From Campylorhamphus procurvoides (lineage: Eukaryota > Chordata > Aves > Passeriformes > Dendrocolaptidae): 64,000 bases of DNA. The position numbers and the translations under genes are program-made. Under the pieces are notes generated by a model. It was given only the letters and a program-made list of their open reading frames with translations, had not been told where the DNA came from and did no database searches. Below, one piece after another: positions 35,557-47,500 of the stretch (positions are counted from its first letter, which is position 1; each line of letters begins with the position of its first letter). The stretch lies in the NCBI GenBank assembly GCA_013396655.1, contig WBMV01001904.1:248001-312000 (forward strand), read 5' to 3'.

Positions 35557-36824
35557 TCTTCTCTCTCTTTTCTTCCTGGGAAATAAAGTTAAACTGAAAG
35601 CCATTTAAAATGGAAATCAAAACCTGCTGCTCCTGAAAGACTGACAAGAGAATATTTCCATGGACGTGTTCTATTCTGATTTTTCAACGTGGTGTTTTAT
35701 CAAACTTGACATATTTCCATGATACAATTTTCTTTTGACAGGTTGACATTTCCCCACGGGAAACTCCATAGGAATGTTTCTGATGGGTTGTTTCAGATGA
35801 TCTGCAGTTCTTCAAGTAAAGGCACAACTTGTGGGATGCTGGAAAGAGTTGTAACAATTCAGGGGTGGGGGGGAATCACTGAATTTTGTGTCCTGCCTTA
35901 GTGAATCCATAAACAAATACCAGGGCTCAGTGCAGCAGGTCACCTGGTGCCTCTTCATCATGAGAACACACACACTGCAGAAAATCCTTAATGTGGGACT
36001 TCATGTCTTGACTCTTAATGAGCATTCCCCCACTAATCGCTTAAGTCTCCAGATTTAAGCTCAGAAGCTGAGCAGACTGAATTTACTATTAGGGTAAAAT
36101 ACAATGACTGAAAGGCATTTATTCCTTGAAAACAAATGAGCAGGATTGGGACTCAGCTATTAAGCAGAGATTCCCTACTGAGACTGATGAGAATTCCTGC
36201 CTTTTGCACGCAATGAGAGCCAGATCTGGCTCAGTAGTTGGAGCATTTTAAAAGTCCAAAGCCATATTCTCACTGGAACTAGTGTGAAAGCAGAATAATT
36301 CCAGCACAGCTGACTTACTCCAGAAATAGCACATCATCTCTTTTCTGCTTCAGATGATGTTCACACAAAGGTCTGTATTTTTCATAATTAAAAAAAAATC
36401 CAGCAAAAAAAAAACCCAACCCAAACCCAAACTAGTGCTCTTTTCTGTCCTCTAAAAAATGACTGTTTATTTGTGTTATTTCTTGCACTGACAACCTGTC
36501 TTTAGCCATTGAACTCTTTACTTAAACACATGAACCTGGGAGTCATTATGTCCTCAGTTCTGAGACAACTAGAATTATTGATCTCAGACCTTGAACTAGC
36601 AGAGAAGGACAGGACAGACTGAGCCAGTGGACTACAAATGGGCACAGCAAATACAAAAACAAGTGGATATTTGCTATGTTACCCTATTTTCCTTTCAGAT
36701 TAGTAGTCTGTGAATTTAAAAGGGACTATTTTGCAAACACCATTGTGTCTGAAATGTTTGGAGCCTGACAGACCTACTGTCTGAAAGATTTGCAGAACGT
36801 GGTCAAAGAATGTTTGATTACTAT

Positions 36825-36896
36825 TTCTTACCACTGAAGAACTAAGAGTTGTTTAATTAAACCACCAAGGGACAGTTTCAAAATCAGTGGTAAGAA
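36825..36896. repeat. 13-bp perfect inverted repeat
   Basis: The arm 'ttcttaccactga' (36,825-36,837) and its exact reverse complement 'tcagtggtaagaa' (36,884-36,896) are separated by 46 bases. There is no target-site duplication or transposon-like terminus that I can see, and the pairing does not extend. Confidence 0.7.
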
Positions 36897-37256
36897 GTGA
36901 TTGTTCATATTGCATGAACTGTGAAGCTGCTGTGCTCACACAGACCTGTCCAGAAGTCAGGGACATCTGCATTTTCATAATCATTTATGCCTTCCCACTG
37001 CTGAGAAACCAGACATTTAACTTCATATTTCAGAGGGTGTGTTTTTACCTATGGGGCTTTGTGCATTGGAGGTGAGTGGAGCAGATGAGCTTGAAGCTGA
37101 ATCTGAGCTATAAGTGTTGACTCAACACATTTATCCCTATCCATTTTCCATTGCTGTGTTTCCTCAAGCTCTTGGAAAGTTTATCAACATGTTTGTCATT
37201 GAAGTTTCCACTTACTTAAATCACCACTGCCTGTTGCTATATGAAATTAATCCAAA

Positions 37257-37291
37257 GACTGCAGACCTATTCACCTGACTGCAGACCTATT
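37257..37291. repeat. 15-bp direct repeat, 20-bp period
   Basis: Two exact copies of 'gactgcagacctatt' start at 37,257 and 37,277, separated by 'cacct'. A local duplication of no evident function. Confidence 0.85.
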
Positions 37292-37517
37292 AATAACATT
37301 CTTTGCATGCTTCAGTAATCACAGACAAGCCATACATCTAATAAGTGCTTTTGAACTACTGTCAAGCTCCTTTTTAAACCTCATTAAGATTGGATTACTT
37401 GGTTACATTAGTCCTGGTGGCCTCATGCCAGTGGTCCTGACTCATACTAGTTATTGTAACACATTGCACATAAGAATACAGGAAATGTCAAATTCAAGGC
37501 TGAGGTTGAAAGAAAAA

Positions 37518-37905
37518 GAATCATAGAACAGTTTGGGTTGGGACTTTGTAAAAGTCGTCTAGTCCAGCCCCCCTGCAATGAGCAGGGACATCTTCAACCA
37601 CATCAGGTTGCTCAGTGCTCCGTCCTGACCTGACCTTGAGTATTTCCAGGGATGGGCCATCTGTGCCAGTGTTTTACCACTCCCATCATAAAACACTTCT
37701 GTATTATATCTCTTCTAAATAGACCCTCCATCAGTTTAAATCTATTAGCCCTGATCCTGTCACTCCATGCCCTTGTAAAAAGCCCCTCTCCAGCTCTCTT
37801 GGAGCCCATTTAAGTACTGGAAGGTGATCTGACATCTCCCTGGAGCCTTCTCTTCTCCAGACTGAAAGAAAAGGGACAAGTTGTCCCCATGGCTCTTTCA
37901 GTCCC
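37518..37905 (-). mobile_element. CR1 LINE 3' fragment
   Basis: A minus-strand CR1 of nearly 390 bases. 'agaatcatagaacagtttgg', 'tagtccagcccccctgcaat', 'atttccagggatgggccatc', 'ctgatcctgtcactccatgc' and 'ttctcttctccagactgaa' follow in family order. One internal deletion is apparent, because 'ccaacctgac' style text is compressed. It reaches as far 5' as the copy at 26.2 kb. Confidence 0.93.
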
Positions 37906-38570
37906 ACAGTACTGCCCACAGGTCAGGTGAAATAAGGAGCCAGCATCCTGTGCTTTCAGCATTAAATTATTATGTACCTGAGGCACTTAGAGTTGCCTTT
38001 AGTTCACTTCCAAAATCTTCAGTAACTGCTGCACCCCCCATCCAGTGGAGGGGACCTTCCTGCCCACCATCCAAGCCCAAAAACATTGTTTGCTGATATA
38101 AACACCACATATTCCATGCTTTGCAAACTGATGCTGCATTTCGAGATAACAACATAATCATTCTGGCTCTTTCCAGCTTTACGCTAAGGGAAAGCAAAGA
38201 AGAAAAGACTTAAAACACAACATGTCAGCAGTGGAACGTGTGAGATTTGAATTCCTGGCTCTCATGTCCTTGCCTACACCATGAAACCAAGGTGGTCTTT
38301 CTTTCATTTTATGTTTTGGGCATTTTTTTTTCCTCAATCCAACAATCAAGGTATCTGGCACTTGTTTGGTTTATGATTATGATGAGAACTGTTCTGGAAA
38401 GCCTCATAGTGTAAATCTTGTTGTACAGAAAGATGAGTTTAGAGAAGGATGGAAATCAGTGGGCTCCCTACACAGACAGACTGACATAGTGTGAAAATGC
38501 TGAGTGTTACATCCCAATCCTTGGACAATTCCCTATAATCTGCCATTTGCATTTTGACAATCCCCCATCA

Positions 38571-38658
38571 CAGAACCATTCGAATAATAGAATTATTTAG
38601 CTCAGAAAAGACATCCAAGAACAGGAAGTCCAAACATTAACCCAGCACTGCCATAATG
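38571..38658 (-). mobile_element. Short, diverged CR1 LINE 3' fragment
   Basis: A minus-strand CR1 end. 'cacagaaccattcgaataat' is followed by 'gctcagaaaagacatccaag' and 'caaacattaacccagcactg'. It stops after fewer than 90 bases. Same subfamily end type as the copy at 9.8 kb but more mutated. Confidence 0.8.
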
Positions 38659-38935
38659 TTTAGCATGGTGAGTCTCCTTTCCTGAACAGAGGAAGGAGAA
38701 ATGGGCACTCCTAAATATTCCTCTGAGTCCCCTTGGATATCAGTGAGGAGACACAGTGTGAATAATGAGCCCTTTTTGAAGTCAGCACCACAGGGGACGA
38801 GGTACTGCTGGGATGGCTCATCTGCTGCACTCCCCAGCTCAGTGGCAGATTAACAAGTTGCAGATGTCAGGTGTATTTAAGGTTGCCTTTTCTTGGTTTT
38901 AAGCTTTATATGTAAAATAAATGGCAGCAAAATAC

Positions 38936-39028
38936 AGAATCGTAGAAAAACTTGGGAAGCAACCTCTGGAGATGTCAAGTCCAACTGCTGCTCAAAGTAG
39001 GGCTGACTTCAAAGTCAGGCTCAGGGAC
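38936..39028 (-). mobile_element. Short, diverged CR1 LINE 3' fragment
   Basis: A minus-strand CR1 end. 'cagaatcgtagaaaaacttg', 'aacctctggagatgtcaagt' and 'gctgctcaaagtagggctga' match the subfamily with 'acctctggagatcat...ctgctcaaagcagggc'. It lies only 280 bases from the previous CR1, in the same orientation, but is of another subfamily. Confidence 0.8.
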
Positions 39029-41971
39029 TTTTTCAACGAAAGAAAAATATAAATTTGCCACAGAAAATCCCCAAACTTATTTTTTAAATACATTAGTTCC
39101 CTGTGGCACTGATAGGAACTCTTTGATTCTCTTTTCCTTAAATAATGTAGAATGCATTGGAGTTTTTTCCAATTTGGTTCAGGAGAGGTGTCCTAACATG
39201 GTAAAAGACAATGTTGGTTGCATTTCTGCAGGCCTCTTCTGCATCCATATAGAGGAATTTCAAGATTTAGATTTTTTTAAGAAATACTGAAAGATTTAGA
39301 ATTCTTGTGGAGCAGCTGCATCCATATCCAAACTTTAATTCAAGCTTTATAAGGATGATATAATTTTGCAGTCCAGCTGTATTTTATCATCACACCTATC
39401 CCGATTCCCAAGCAGGAACCCCTGTTTTCAGTACATGACATACTTGTTTGTCTCACCAGCATCCTCAGTTTATCTGTGTGGATTTAAAGAAAGGTCTGAG
39501 GGGTCTGCCTGCCATTCAGCCAATAATACTGATAGTTGCAGGTACTTGGGGAATATTATTCTCTCCATGCTTAGATGCTTCACCCAGTTGTTTCAAAGAT
39601 TTCAAATGAGACTGAATAAAACCCTTGTTAGGTCTGTCAAACACCTTCTGTACCCGTTCTTGGAGTTGAAGGAGGTTGAACCATTTTAGACATAAAATTT
39701 CAGTCTTTCACAAACTAGAACTTGTTTTTCTGTGCTTTGGGGTTTTTTTTCTGGGAAGAAACTCAAGATTCAGTCAACTGCTGCCATCAGCTTATCTGGA
39801 AAGAGAGTGTCTGGCTTGCTTTTCACCTAAAACAAGAAGACAAGACAAAAATTACACACCCTTAAGCATTTTGACTGCAGGTGCCTTTAGCTTAATCTCT
39901 CTCCCTCTGTTTTCATAAGAGTGTAAATTGCCTTAGCACTGACAATAATCCCTTCCTTTCCTTTTCATACCTCAGGATGTAAAGCAGCGTTTATTGACAA
40001 GCAGCCAATACCCAGAAAACCCAATTTCTGAGCCAAAGAAAATTCTTTATTACCAATTCTCTGATAAATAAACATGAAATGGTGCATCCCTTTCCTGCTA
40101 CCATAACTCACAAAAGTGCTGCTGTGCAAAGGGTTTTTTTCAGCTGATACAGCAACTCAGGACAGGCTGGAGGAGAGAATTAGGAGAGTAGATGGATGAA
40201 AAGATGGTTTAGAGATGCAGAACGGTGAGCAACCAGTGTAGAAATTGTTTCCTTAAAGAGCTAAAAGGAAATTTCTCTAAGTTCTTGGATAGCTTCATGT
40301 CTGCTAAGATGAATAAAGTGGTGGAATTTTAGAGGAATGCCTTTACTATTTTATGATATGTTTTCCTGGGTAATCTGCAAGCTGAGTCCACCCACTTTGC
40401 CACCTTTTCTGCAGTGTCCATGGAAACACTGGGGTAAAGCTAGAAATGAATTATGCGAGCCCAAAAAGCCAAATTGTTTTTTCTGACAATGTGCACAGCC
40501 TTCTCCCATGGAGGATGCACTGCTAAATTCATCTAACCCTTCAGGTGAGAGGTTTCAGTACTGACATGGAGCCTGGAGAAGGTTGAACCATCCTAATCTA
40601 AGGCAGCATAAACAAGGCCATTATCTCTTTGTAAAAGAAGTTGTGAGCCAAAGACATCTGATGCCGTGGAAAGGGACTTTGACTGATACTCAGTAGGGCT
40701 AAAAGAAATGGAGACAAGCAATCTTGGCTGAGCCACAGCAGGCCTGCAACATGTATTTTAATTAGGCACTGCCTGAGTGCGTGAAGCATCGCTGTGAAAT
40801 TTCAGACCCTTTGAAACTGCTGTAATGTTTAGAGGCGTATTAACATGAATGACTAAAAGGTCCTGCAGCTCTCCTGCCTGGAAGAGCCCTCATGTACAAT
40901 AAAGCAACACATGCAGCTTTGATTCCCATTCTGGGAGGCAGATGTTCATCACAGGGAAGTGTTGCCAAAGGTGGCACTAATTAATTGCTGTGAACAAGAC
41001 GAGCTTCAGAAATCAAAGACTCTTGTGCCTAAAGCTGGTGTCTCTCAGTGAGGATTTAAGGGTGTTGGACCAGATCTTCAGTCACTGTAAACTGTCACAA
41101 TACTGTGGCAATGAAGAACAGTGAAGTGCATGGCAAGTTATAACACTTGCAGGGTAATTTTTTCCCTCATTAAAGATTGGATGGGATCCATGTCACCTAA
41201 CTGCAGTTATCCACAATGCAACTGCTGCCATTAAACTCACTGCTCTCAGCTTCTTTGCCAGCCAAGGGAAGAAAAGGAATTTGAGTCAACACATGGAGCA
41301 TGGACATCAAGTTCAGAGTGTTGTGAAGTGAAGCTGGACTTGTCTCACTGTATTGGTTAGATGTCCACTGGCTGTAAGGGGAGAGTGGAGAAATCAGATC
41401 AATTGTAGGCACATTATAAATAATGGCTTTTGTTCAGCCCAGTCCTACCTCTGATGGCAGTTTGTTGAGTCAGAGAATTTCCCAGAAACCGACACTTCAT
41501 TTCCTACATCCTTTTCAAAAAGTTTTGTGTCCTATACTGGACATCTTACAACTGTCTTACACAGCATCTGAAATATTACCAGGAACATTTGATTAGTATG
41601 CAGTCTGTTTGCCTGTACTTATTTTTATTTATCAACATAATTTCCAGACTTACTGTTTGCCACATGGGGTGTTGCACTGCTGCTGACTCCAATAACTCCC
41701 AACACTGAGATGACTGAAGGGCAAGAAATAAAAGGAGACAAAAAATCATTATGTGCAAACCCCTTGTTTCAATTTCCCAACAGAAGATAAAGAAGTTATT
41801 TGTTTAATTAACAGTTTCTTGGCAGTAAGATTTTTGCAAGCAATTTATATACCAGTGGAAATATTGCAAAAGCAAACTCTGTGGTCACATTCAGTAACTT
41901 CAGGAGAAGTTTTATAACCATGTGTCCAATCTGAGAGTCCTAACTCAGAGGGGTGCTTAATTCTAATTTAT
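39029..41971. other. Non-coding stretch, no gene recognised
   Basis: About 2.9 kb with no gene or repeat that I can name. The portion 40,800-41,040 ('ctaattaattgctgtgaac' and surroundings) has the texture of a constrained non-coding element. Short open frames (up to about 112 codons) carry no recognisable motifs. Confidence 0.4.
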
Positions 41972-42168
41972 TTAGAACACGGAACACTGGAACAGGATGC
42001 CCAAAGAGGCTGTGGATGCCCCTGGACCCCTGAAAGTGTCCAAGGCCAGGCTGGATGGGTCTTGGAGCAACCTGGGCTAGTGGAAGGTGTCCCTGCCCAT
42101 GGCAGGGGGTGGCACTGGATGATCTCAAAAGTCCCTTCCAATCCAAACCATTCTTTGATTCTGTGATA
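41972..42168 (+). mobile_element. CR1 LINE 3' fragment
   Basis: A well-preserved plus-strand CR1 tail: 'caggatgcccaaagaggctg', 'gtgtccaaggccaggctgga', 'aacctgggctagtggaaggt', 'gtccctgcccatggcagggg', ending with 'ccattctttgattctgtgat'. The close match to the usual sequence marks it as one of the younger copies. The lower half of a 134-codon minus frame runs through it. Confidence 0.95.
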
Positions 42169-42578
42169 TTCAGTTCACTGATGTAAGTCTGAAGTAATAC
42201 ACAGATGCAGATGCTTCCATGCCCAATATGGCTTCGAGGCACTAACTCTAGGCACTCAGAATGGAAAAAATGCAGCCAGCACAATCCAAAATAGAAGGCA
42301 GATATTCCTGGGAAAAGAGTGATGCTTTTCTTCAGGGATGACACAGCACCACTAGGCTAGAGATGAACGGAGATAAGTTATGCTAACAGCTGAATTCTAG
42401 GCAAGTGGATGTAGAAAATCCCCATTTTATGCATTTTTCCACTCTCTAAGCCTGGTTCTCCCATGTGCATCTCCAGTGTTACTTCACTGAAATCCACATG
42501 GCTAAAAAGTGTAAAATTGGAGTATTATTGCAATGACTGACAAATGAATATTTGTAAAACTGCTTCTAATTCATTTAC

Positions 42579-42711
42579 CTGCCGACTGCTGAGTCAAATT
42601 TTGGAGCCTCTCCTCTAAAGCTGACAGTGTCAGGCAAGTGGGCACAGAAATATCATGAACCTTTTTGTCTGTTTGCTGTGCTCCGAGCTCCCAGAGAGCC
42701 TGCAAACTGTT
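42579..42711 (-). CDS. Probable coding exon of an unidentified coiled-coil protein
   Basis: The strongest exon candidate on the minus strand. The acceptor has a long pyrimidine tract ('tatttttctctttttctccaag'-type, shown on the plus strand as purines right of 42,713). The 133-base exon is open in phase 0 for 44 codons and ends in phase 1 at a good donor (GGCAG|GTAAATGA). The peptide begins NSLQALWELGAQQTDKK and ends SALEERLQNLTQQSA. Heptad-like Leu spacing and many Gln, Glu and Lys residues suggest a coiled coil. I cannot name the gene. The 36-base segment at 46,180-46,215 (RNQQKIPNTSLQ, phase 0 to 0) could be an upstream exon, but its donor is weak. No downstream partner is certain. Confidence 0.42.
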
Positions 42712-44372
42712 CTTGGAGAAAAAGAGAAAAATAAGTGATTTTCAAACATTTCACAGGAAAACATAAATGAGCAGCTTTGCCAGATGACACCAAGAAATAA
42801 AACAAACATTGCATGGGCAAAAAAAGTTTTTCCAGGGAAATTCCTGACATGCTGAGTGGTAACCCCATGAAAGGGAATCCTAAAGTGACTTGGCAGATCT
42901 GGGGGAAGAAATTGCTGACAACTCAGCTACTAAAATAATTGAGACCTCAGAGAGTTCAGAGCAGCCTGTCAAGGGAAGGATCCTCCCAGAACTTCATCTG
43001 GTGAAACTGCACTTCAGTGGGAAGTTTGAAAGGCAAGGATAAAGCTTGTCAGGAATGAAAGTGAGTCCCAGGAGATCTCCCTAATAGGCAGAAAAGTGCT
43101 TTTTGTGTTTCATTGGGTTCACCAGACCCCCAGGGACCATGATTTGAGCTCAGCACTAAAATATGGAGGTACTCACATTTATTTTTCTCAGTCCATGACA
43201 GGAATCCTGGCCACTAACTTATTTCAACTGCAGGACTTGAGTGGGTGTCTCAGCCTCAGTTCAGAATGAAAGTTACTCTAGCAAGTAAGGTGACATTTCA
43301 AGCTAAAGATGAATAACTTATTTGAGCCTAAAAATCCATTAATTGAATCAGAAGGTTTCAAAGAGGAAGAGAAAATGGGAAAAGAGAGAAATAAGAGTTA
43401 TAAGAGACTCTTTGCAAACCAGTAAGTCTCTCATTTCTGTTCTATGTTCCCAAAAGTATTGCAATAAAAGTTCTTTTTATTGAGGCCTTAATAGTAACCT
43501 ATAAATGATTTTAAGTTAAAAGGATTCGGGGTTTAGCCCTCAAGCTGAGCTCTTTCTTTTTCTTTAAGACTGCTAATATAAAAAAATCACCCCTTGGAGA
43601 GCGAGCATTGTATGAAGACATTGCCTGTGAAATGGGAAAACAGGGATAAAATTTAGGAAAGAGCCCTGAGAACTACATCCTGCACAAAGCATTTAACAGA
43701 AAATAGATGAGTCAGATTTTAGTGTAATCACAATGGATTAAAGCTGGGTGCAGAAATTGTGGGTCTCAGTCTTCATTTGATTGTCTAGTGCCAGATTTCC
43801 TTCCATGTGGTAAAATATGGGTGAACCCTGCAATCTAAATGTAAAATGCAGAATATATTCCTCATAAAAGAGGGAAAGAGGGAGCCTAAATCATACATTT
43901 CTTCCTGCTATTGAAAAAGATTTACTTCCATAGAAGTAACTTCAAAGTTATCTGGAAATAAACAAGTCATACCAAGAACCCCCCAAAATGTCAGACCTGC
44001 TTAGAGTATCAGTGGGGCTTGAACTTCTGAAGGCAGTTTAGGCAGTTCTTCTCAGGACATTTTCCTTCTCCCCCATTTTTAAGGTGAAACATCTCTTGAT
44101 AATACACTTAACCATGTTTTAAGGATCCACTGAAGTAATTGCAAACATGGCAAAGGTTTATAGTAGTTCAATGCTTAGATAAATACAAACTAAAGCAAGT
44201 GTAACTAAGGATTTAATGAGTTGGGATAGATGTCATCATTTCTATAACCAGTAGTTCCTCCTTTTCCTTCATGTGATCCACGAAAAAGGAGTTACATATT
44301 CTTCTAGGAAGGCACAGGAATAATTTCTTGATAACCAAGGAAACCATGGGAGGAAGAAAGCTTGAAACAGGA
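42712..44372. other. Non-coding stretch, no gene recognised
   Basis: No gene or named repeat is visible. The first 60 bases are the purine-rich complement of the polypyrimidine tract belonging to the exon candidate on the left. The rest is AT-rich unique sequence, with no open frame on either strand that looks coding. Confidence 0.4.
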
Positions 44373-44515
44373 CATAGAAACAGAATGGTTTGGGTTGGAA
44401 GGGATTTTAAATCTCATCTCATTCCAACCCCCTCCCATGAGCAGGGACACTTTCCACTATCCCAGGTTGCTCCAGGCCCCGTCCAACCTGGCCTTGGACA
44501 CTTCCAGGGATGGGA
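44373..44515 (-). mobile_element. CR1 LINE 3' fragment
   Basis: A minus-strand CR1 of about 140 bases: 'aacagaatggtttgggttgg', 'ctcattccaaccccctccca', 'tatcccaggttgctccaggc', 'ttggacacttccagggatgg'. A typical 5' truncation point just after the 'cttccagggatgggac' segment. Confidence 0.94.
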
Positions 44516-47500
44516 CATAATACATTTATAATTGATACAAAGATGGCAGTATCAATGAGTATGTGCCACAGATCCCTGGATGATGGGAGCATCACTCCAC
44601 ATGTGCCCTGTGCTTGTAATCCTCTCTCTGCAGTAGAGAGATACCATCTCACTATCCATTGGAGCCTCTTCCTGACAAGCCCAACCACTTTCCTTTCATA
44701 TGATACAAACCAGCTGGGAGTGCACTGACTTGGGGAATTTTTCACCTAGATAAAGGTGAAGGGAAATTGTTGTCCTGCCAGCACAACACCCCCAGATTTT
44801 TGCATGAGATGCCTGCCAGGAACTGATGTCAACAGTCCTTTTCATAGCACAAGGGCAAAACAGTACTAGTAGCAGTGATGATTTAATGTCCCTTGTGGTC
44901 TGTGACAGGATCTTCTCCCTCCCATTGTCCCACAGTGGAAATCTAATCTTAAAACCTTGTATGTATTGCTTGTTTTCCATCCAGGGGGGTCCTGGGTTGA
45001 AAGGGGGCTTCATGTCTGCTCGCTTAGTCACAAAATTCGTCTCTGAAACTGCTTTGCCAGGGAATCTTGGCATCACCTCAGAGCAGTGGTGTCCAGGTTG
45101 CCAGCTGTCCTTCACAGCCTGGAGCAAGGCACCTGAAATTCTGACTGCAAAGCACTCAGATCAACATCCCCAGATGTGGCAGCTTTGTTGTCTCACATCT
45201 GGCTGAGGAAAGAAGAACATCTGGCACTGCCTGCAGCCACCAGATCAGTTCTCCCAGCCCATATGGGCTTGGTGCTAGCTGAGGTTTGTGGGGCTCCTGG
45301 GAAGGGAGGAACTGACTGCATCTCCTTGGCAATAGGATGTGTAAAACATTAAGCTGGGCACCCTGTCACAAGGAAAAGCCCTGTGTTATTCCATGAGAAT
45401 GCCATGTCTACACGAGTTCCACGGTGAAGGAAGCCAGAAAATCTATTTTATGCCTCAGGGTTGACGCTTCCCCCTCATTTTCCTTCTGTCTCCTCTCTCT
45501 CAAGGTTTATACTACACCCCAGAGACTTCACTATTAGGAACCATTTGAATCAATGGAACTTTCTTTAAATATCACCACTTTTCCCTCCATCCTTCTTACA
45601 TTCTTCATTCAAGTGCAAGTGCAAGTATTAACCTACTGAAGAGAAAGAAGCTAATGCCTTTGCTTTACCAGAGCAATTACTATTTTCCTGAGCTGTGCTC
45701 GTTACCAACTCTGACCCACCATTATTTCAGGAAACCATGACATCCATTATTAATAAGGACCCTTTAGCTGACTTTCCTCCCTTGCAGACATTATTCTGGT
45801 TTCAAATGCCATCATGGCTTTCACTCGTTCTGCAAGAAGCAGGGGGGACTCCTCCCATTCCATTTCCCAGCCTGACCTTTTTCAGGTCTGACACACCCAG
45901 ATCAATTCACCTGCCTCTCAGAAAATGAGCTGGAACCAAGGCAGTCAAAGGGGACAGGGCAGCACAACCCTTTGAGAGATTTGTAGCTGTTCTGAGCTGT
46001 CACATCTCTAGAAGGGGTTTCATTGTATTAGTTTAGGGGATGAATAAAACATCGGATATGTAATTAAAATTGGATTTATTCAGATCCTGCCCAAGAGACC
46101 TAAAATGTATCCAAAGTCCCAAATGGGGACCCAGCCTGTCCCCAAATGGGGACCCATGGGAAAGGACCCTAGGTATTACCTGGAGGGAGGTATTTGGTAT
46201 TTTCTGTTGGTTTCTCTTAAGTGAAAGACATCTCATCCCTCTGAGACATCATCCGTATTTCAGAGAGACAAAGTTGGTGTCTGATTCAGTCCAATACCAC
46301 CCTTTGGTTACTCATGTCTTGTATGATGTTTGTGGTTATTATTGAAACTACTTCTCAAGTTACTAAGTTGTATTGCATAAACTCCTCCAGGTTATGGACA
46401 CAGCAAGGACCTCCATGTGTTAGATGTTACACCAAGAGCTGTCTTGCCTTTCCTCCAGCAAGGATGGTTTTTGCACTTCCATCACTGAGAGCAGTGGGAA
46501 TGCTCATGGGCTTAAAATTGAAGATATAAATTATTTCAGGAGCTTTAAAGAGGGGAAAAAAACACAACCAAACAAGCAAGGGGGAGTCATCCTTGTATGG
46601 GCATGACTGCAAGCCATATCTGAAAGTCATTTGGGTACGAACTGAGCAATTGGATCCATTCCATGATCCCATATGGAGACTTGCTCCATACAACTGCTCA
46701 GAATTGTCTTCTCCTGCATTCCTGAACCTCTGCATATTGATCTCATGGGTCTTAGTGCATTTCCTAAAAGAGCAAAGCTTACATTTCATATGCTATATCC
46801 ACACGCATGAGTGTGTGTGTATACATGTGCCTGTACATCTGTTTCCATGTTAACCTTGGCCAATTTCACCCATAAAGCCAGGCAGCAGGATGAACGATCC
46901 TACAAGTTTTATAAAAGGAGATGACTGGGAGAAGAATCCCCACAAGCACCATGACTGAAGGAAAAGCTGCATGTTGAGCTCACCCCTTGAAGAACTCAAG
47001 AGGATCTGAAGGGAAATGACCTTATAAGCAACTCAGTCAGCAAAAAACTTTGGTTGGACTTTGAAATCAGCTGCGAGGGGGAAAACCCTGGGCACGAGAC
47101 TGTAGGAATGATTTATTTAATCCTTACATAGTCACAATTTAGTGTTGTTTAGCTCTGTTTCAATACAACTTTTAAGATTATGAGGCTCTGGTTCTGAACA
47201 GAGTGATAAACACAGACAAATCATAACAGAAAGTCGTGGAGCCACGTGCTGGAAAAGCATCCTTCTTTCAGGGCACTTGAGCAATGTCTGTGCACAGGCA
47301 GCTTCAGGGACCTTCACCAATTCTCATGAGTTCACATAATCCTGTTGCATGTGAGTTTCCAGTCCTGGAGGTGGATGTTTAAATGCAATAAAAAATTTTG
47401 CTGGATTCATTCCTCCTTTTCCATTTTCATGAACGGACTCATATTCATTGGAAGCATGCAGGTTTGGGATATGGTTTTGTTTATTTTTAATAATGAAAGG

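Larger units (their letters stand above)
35557..37517. other. Non-coding stretch with a short inverted repeat
   Basis: No gene is recognised. Contains a 'cccaacccaaacccaaac' run after a poly-A at about 36,400-36,433, an inverted repeat at 36,825-36,896 and a 15-base direct repeat at 37,257-37,291. The rest is AT-rich unique sequence. Confidence 0.4.

Noticed and set aside
36395..36433. Telomere-like 'cccaacccaaacccaaac' after poly-A
   Set aside because: The unit is not CCCTAA, there are only a few irregular copies, and it is A-rich low complexity.
45120..45206. Excellent minus-strand acceptor ('atgttcttctttcctcag')
   Set aside because: Frames stop after at most 15 codons before any usable donor.
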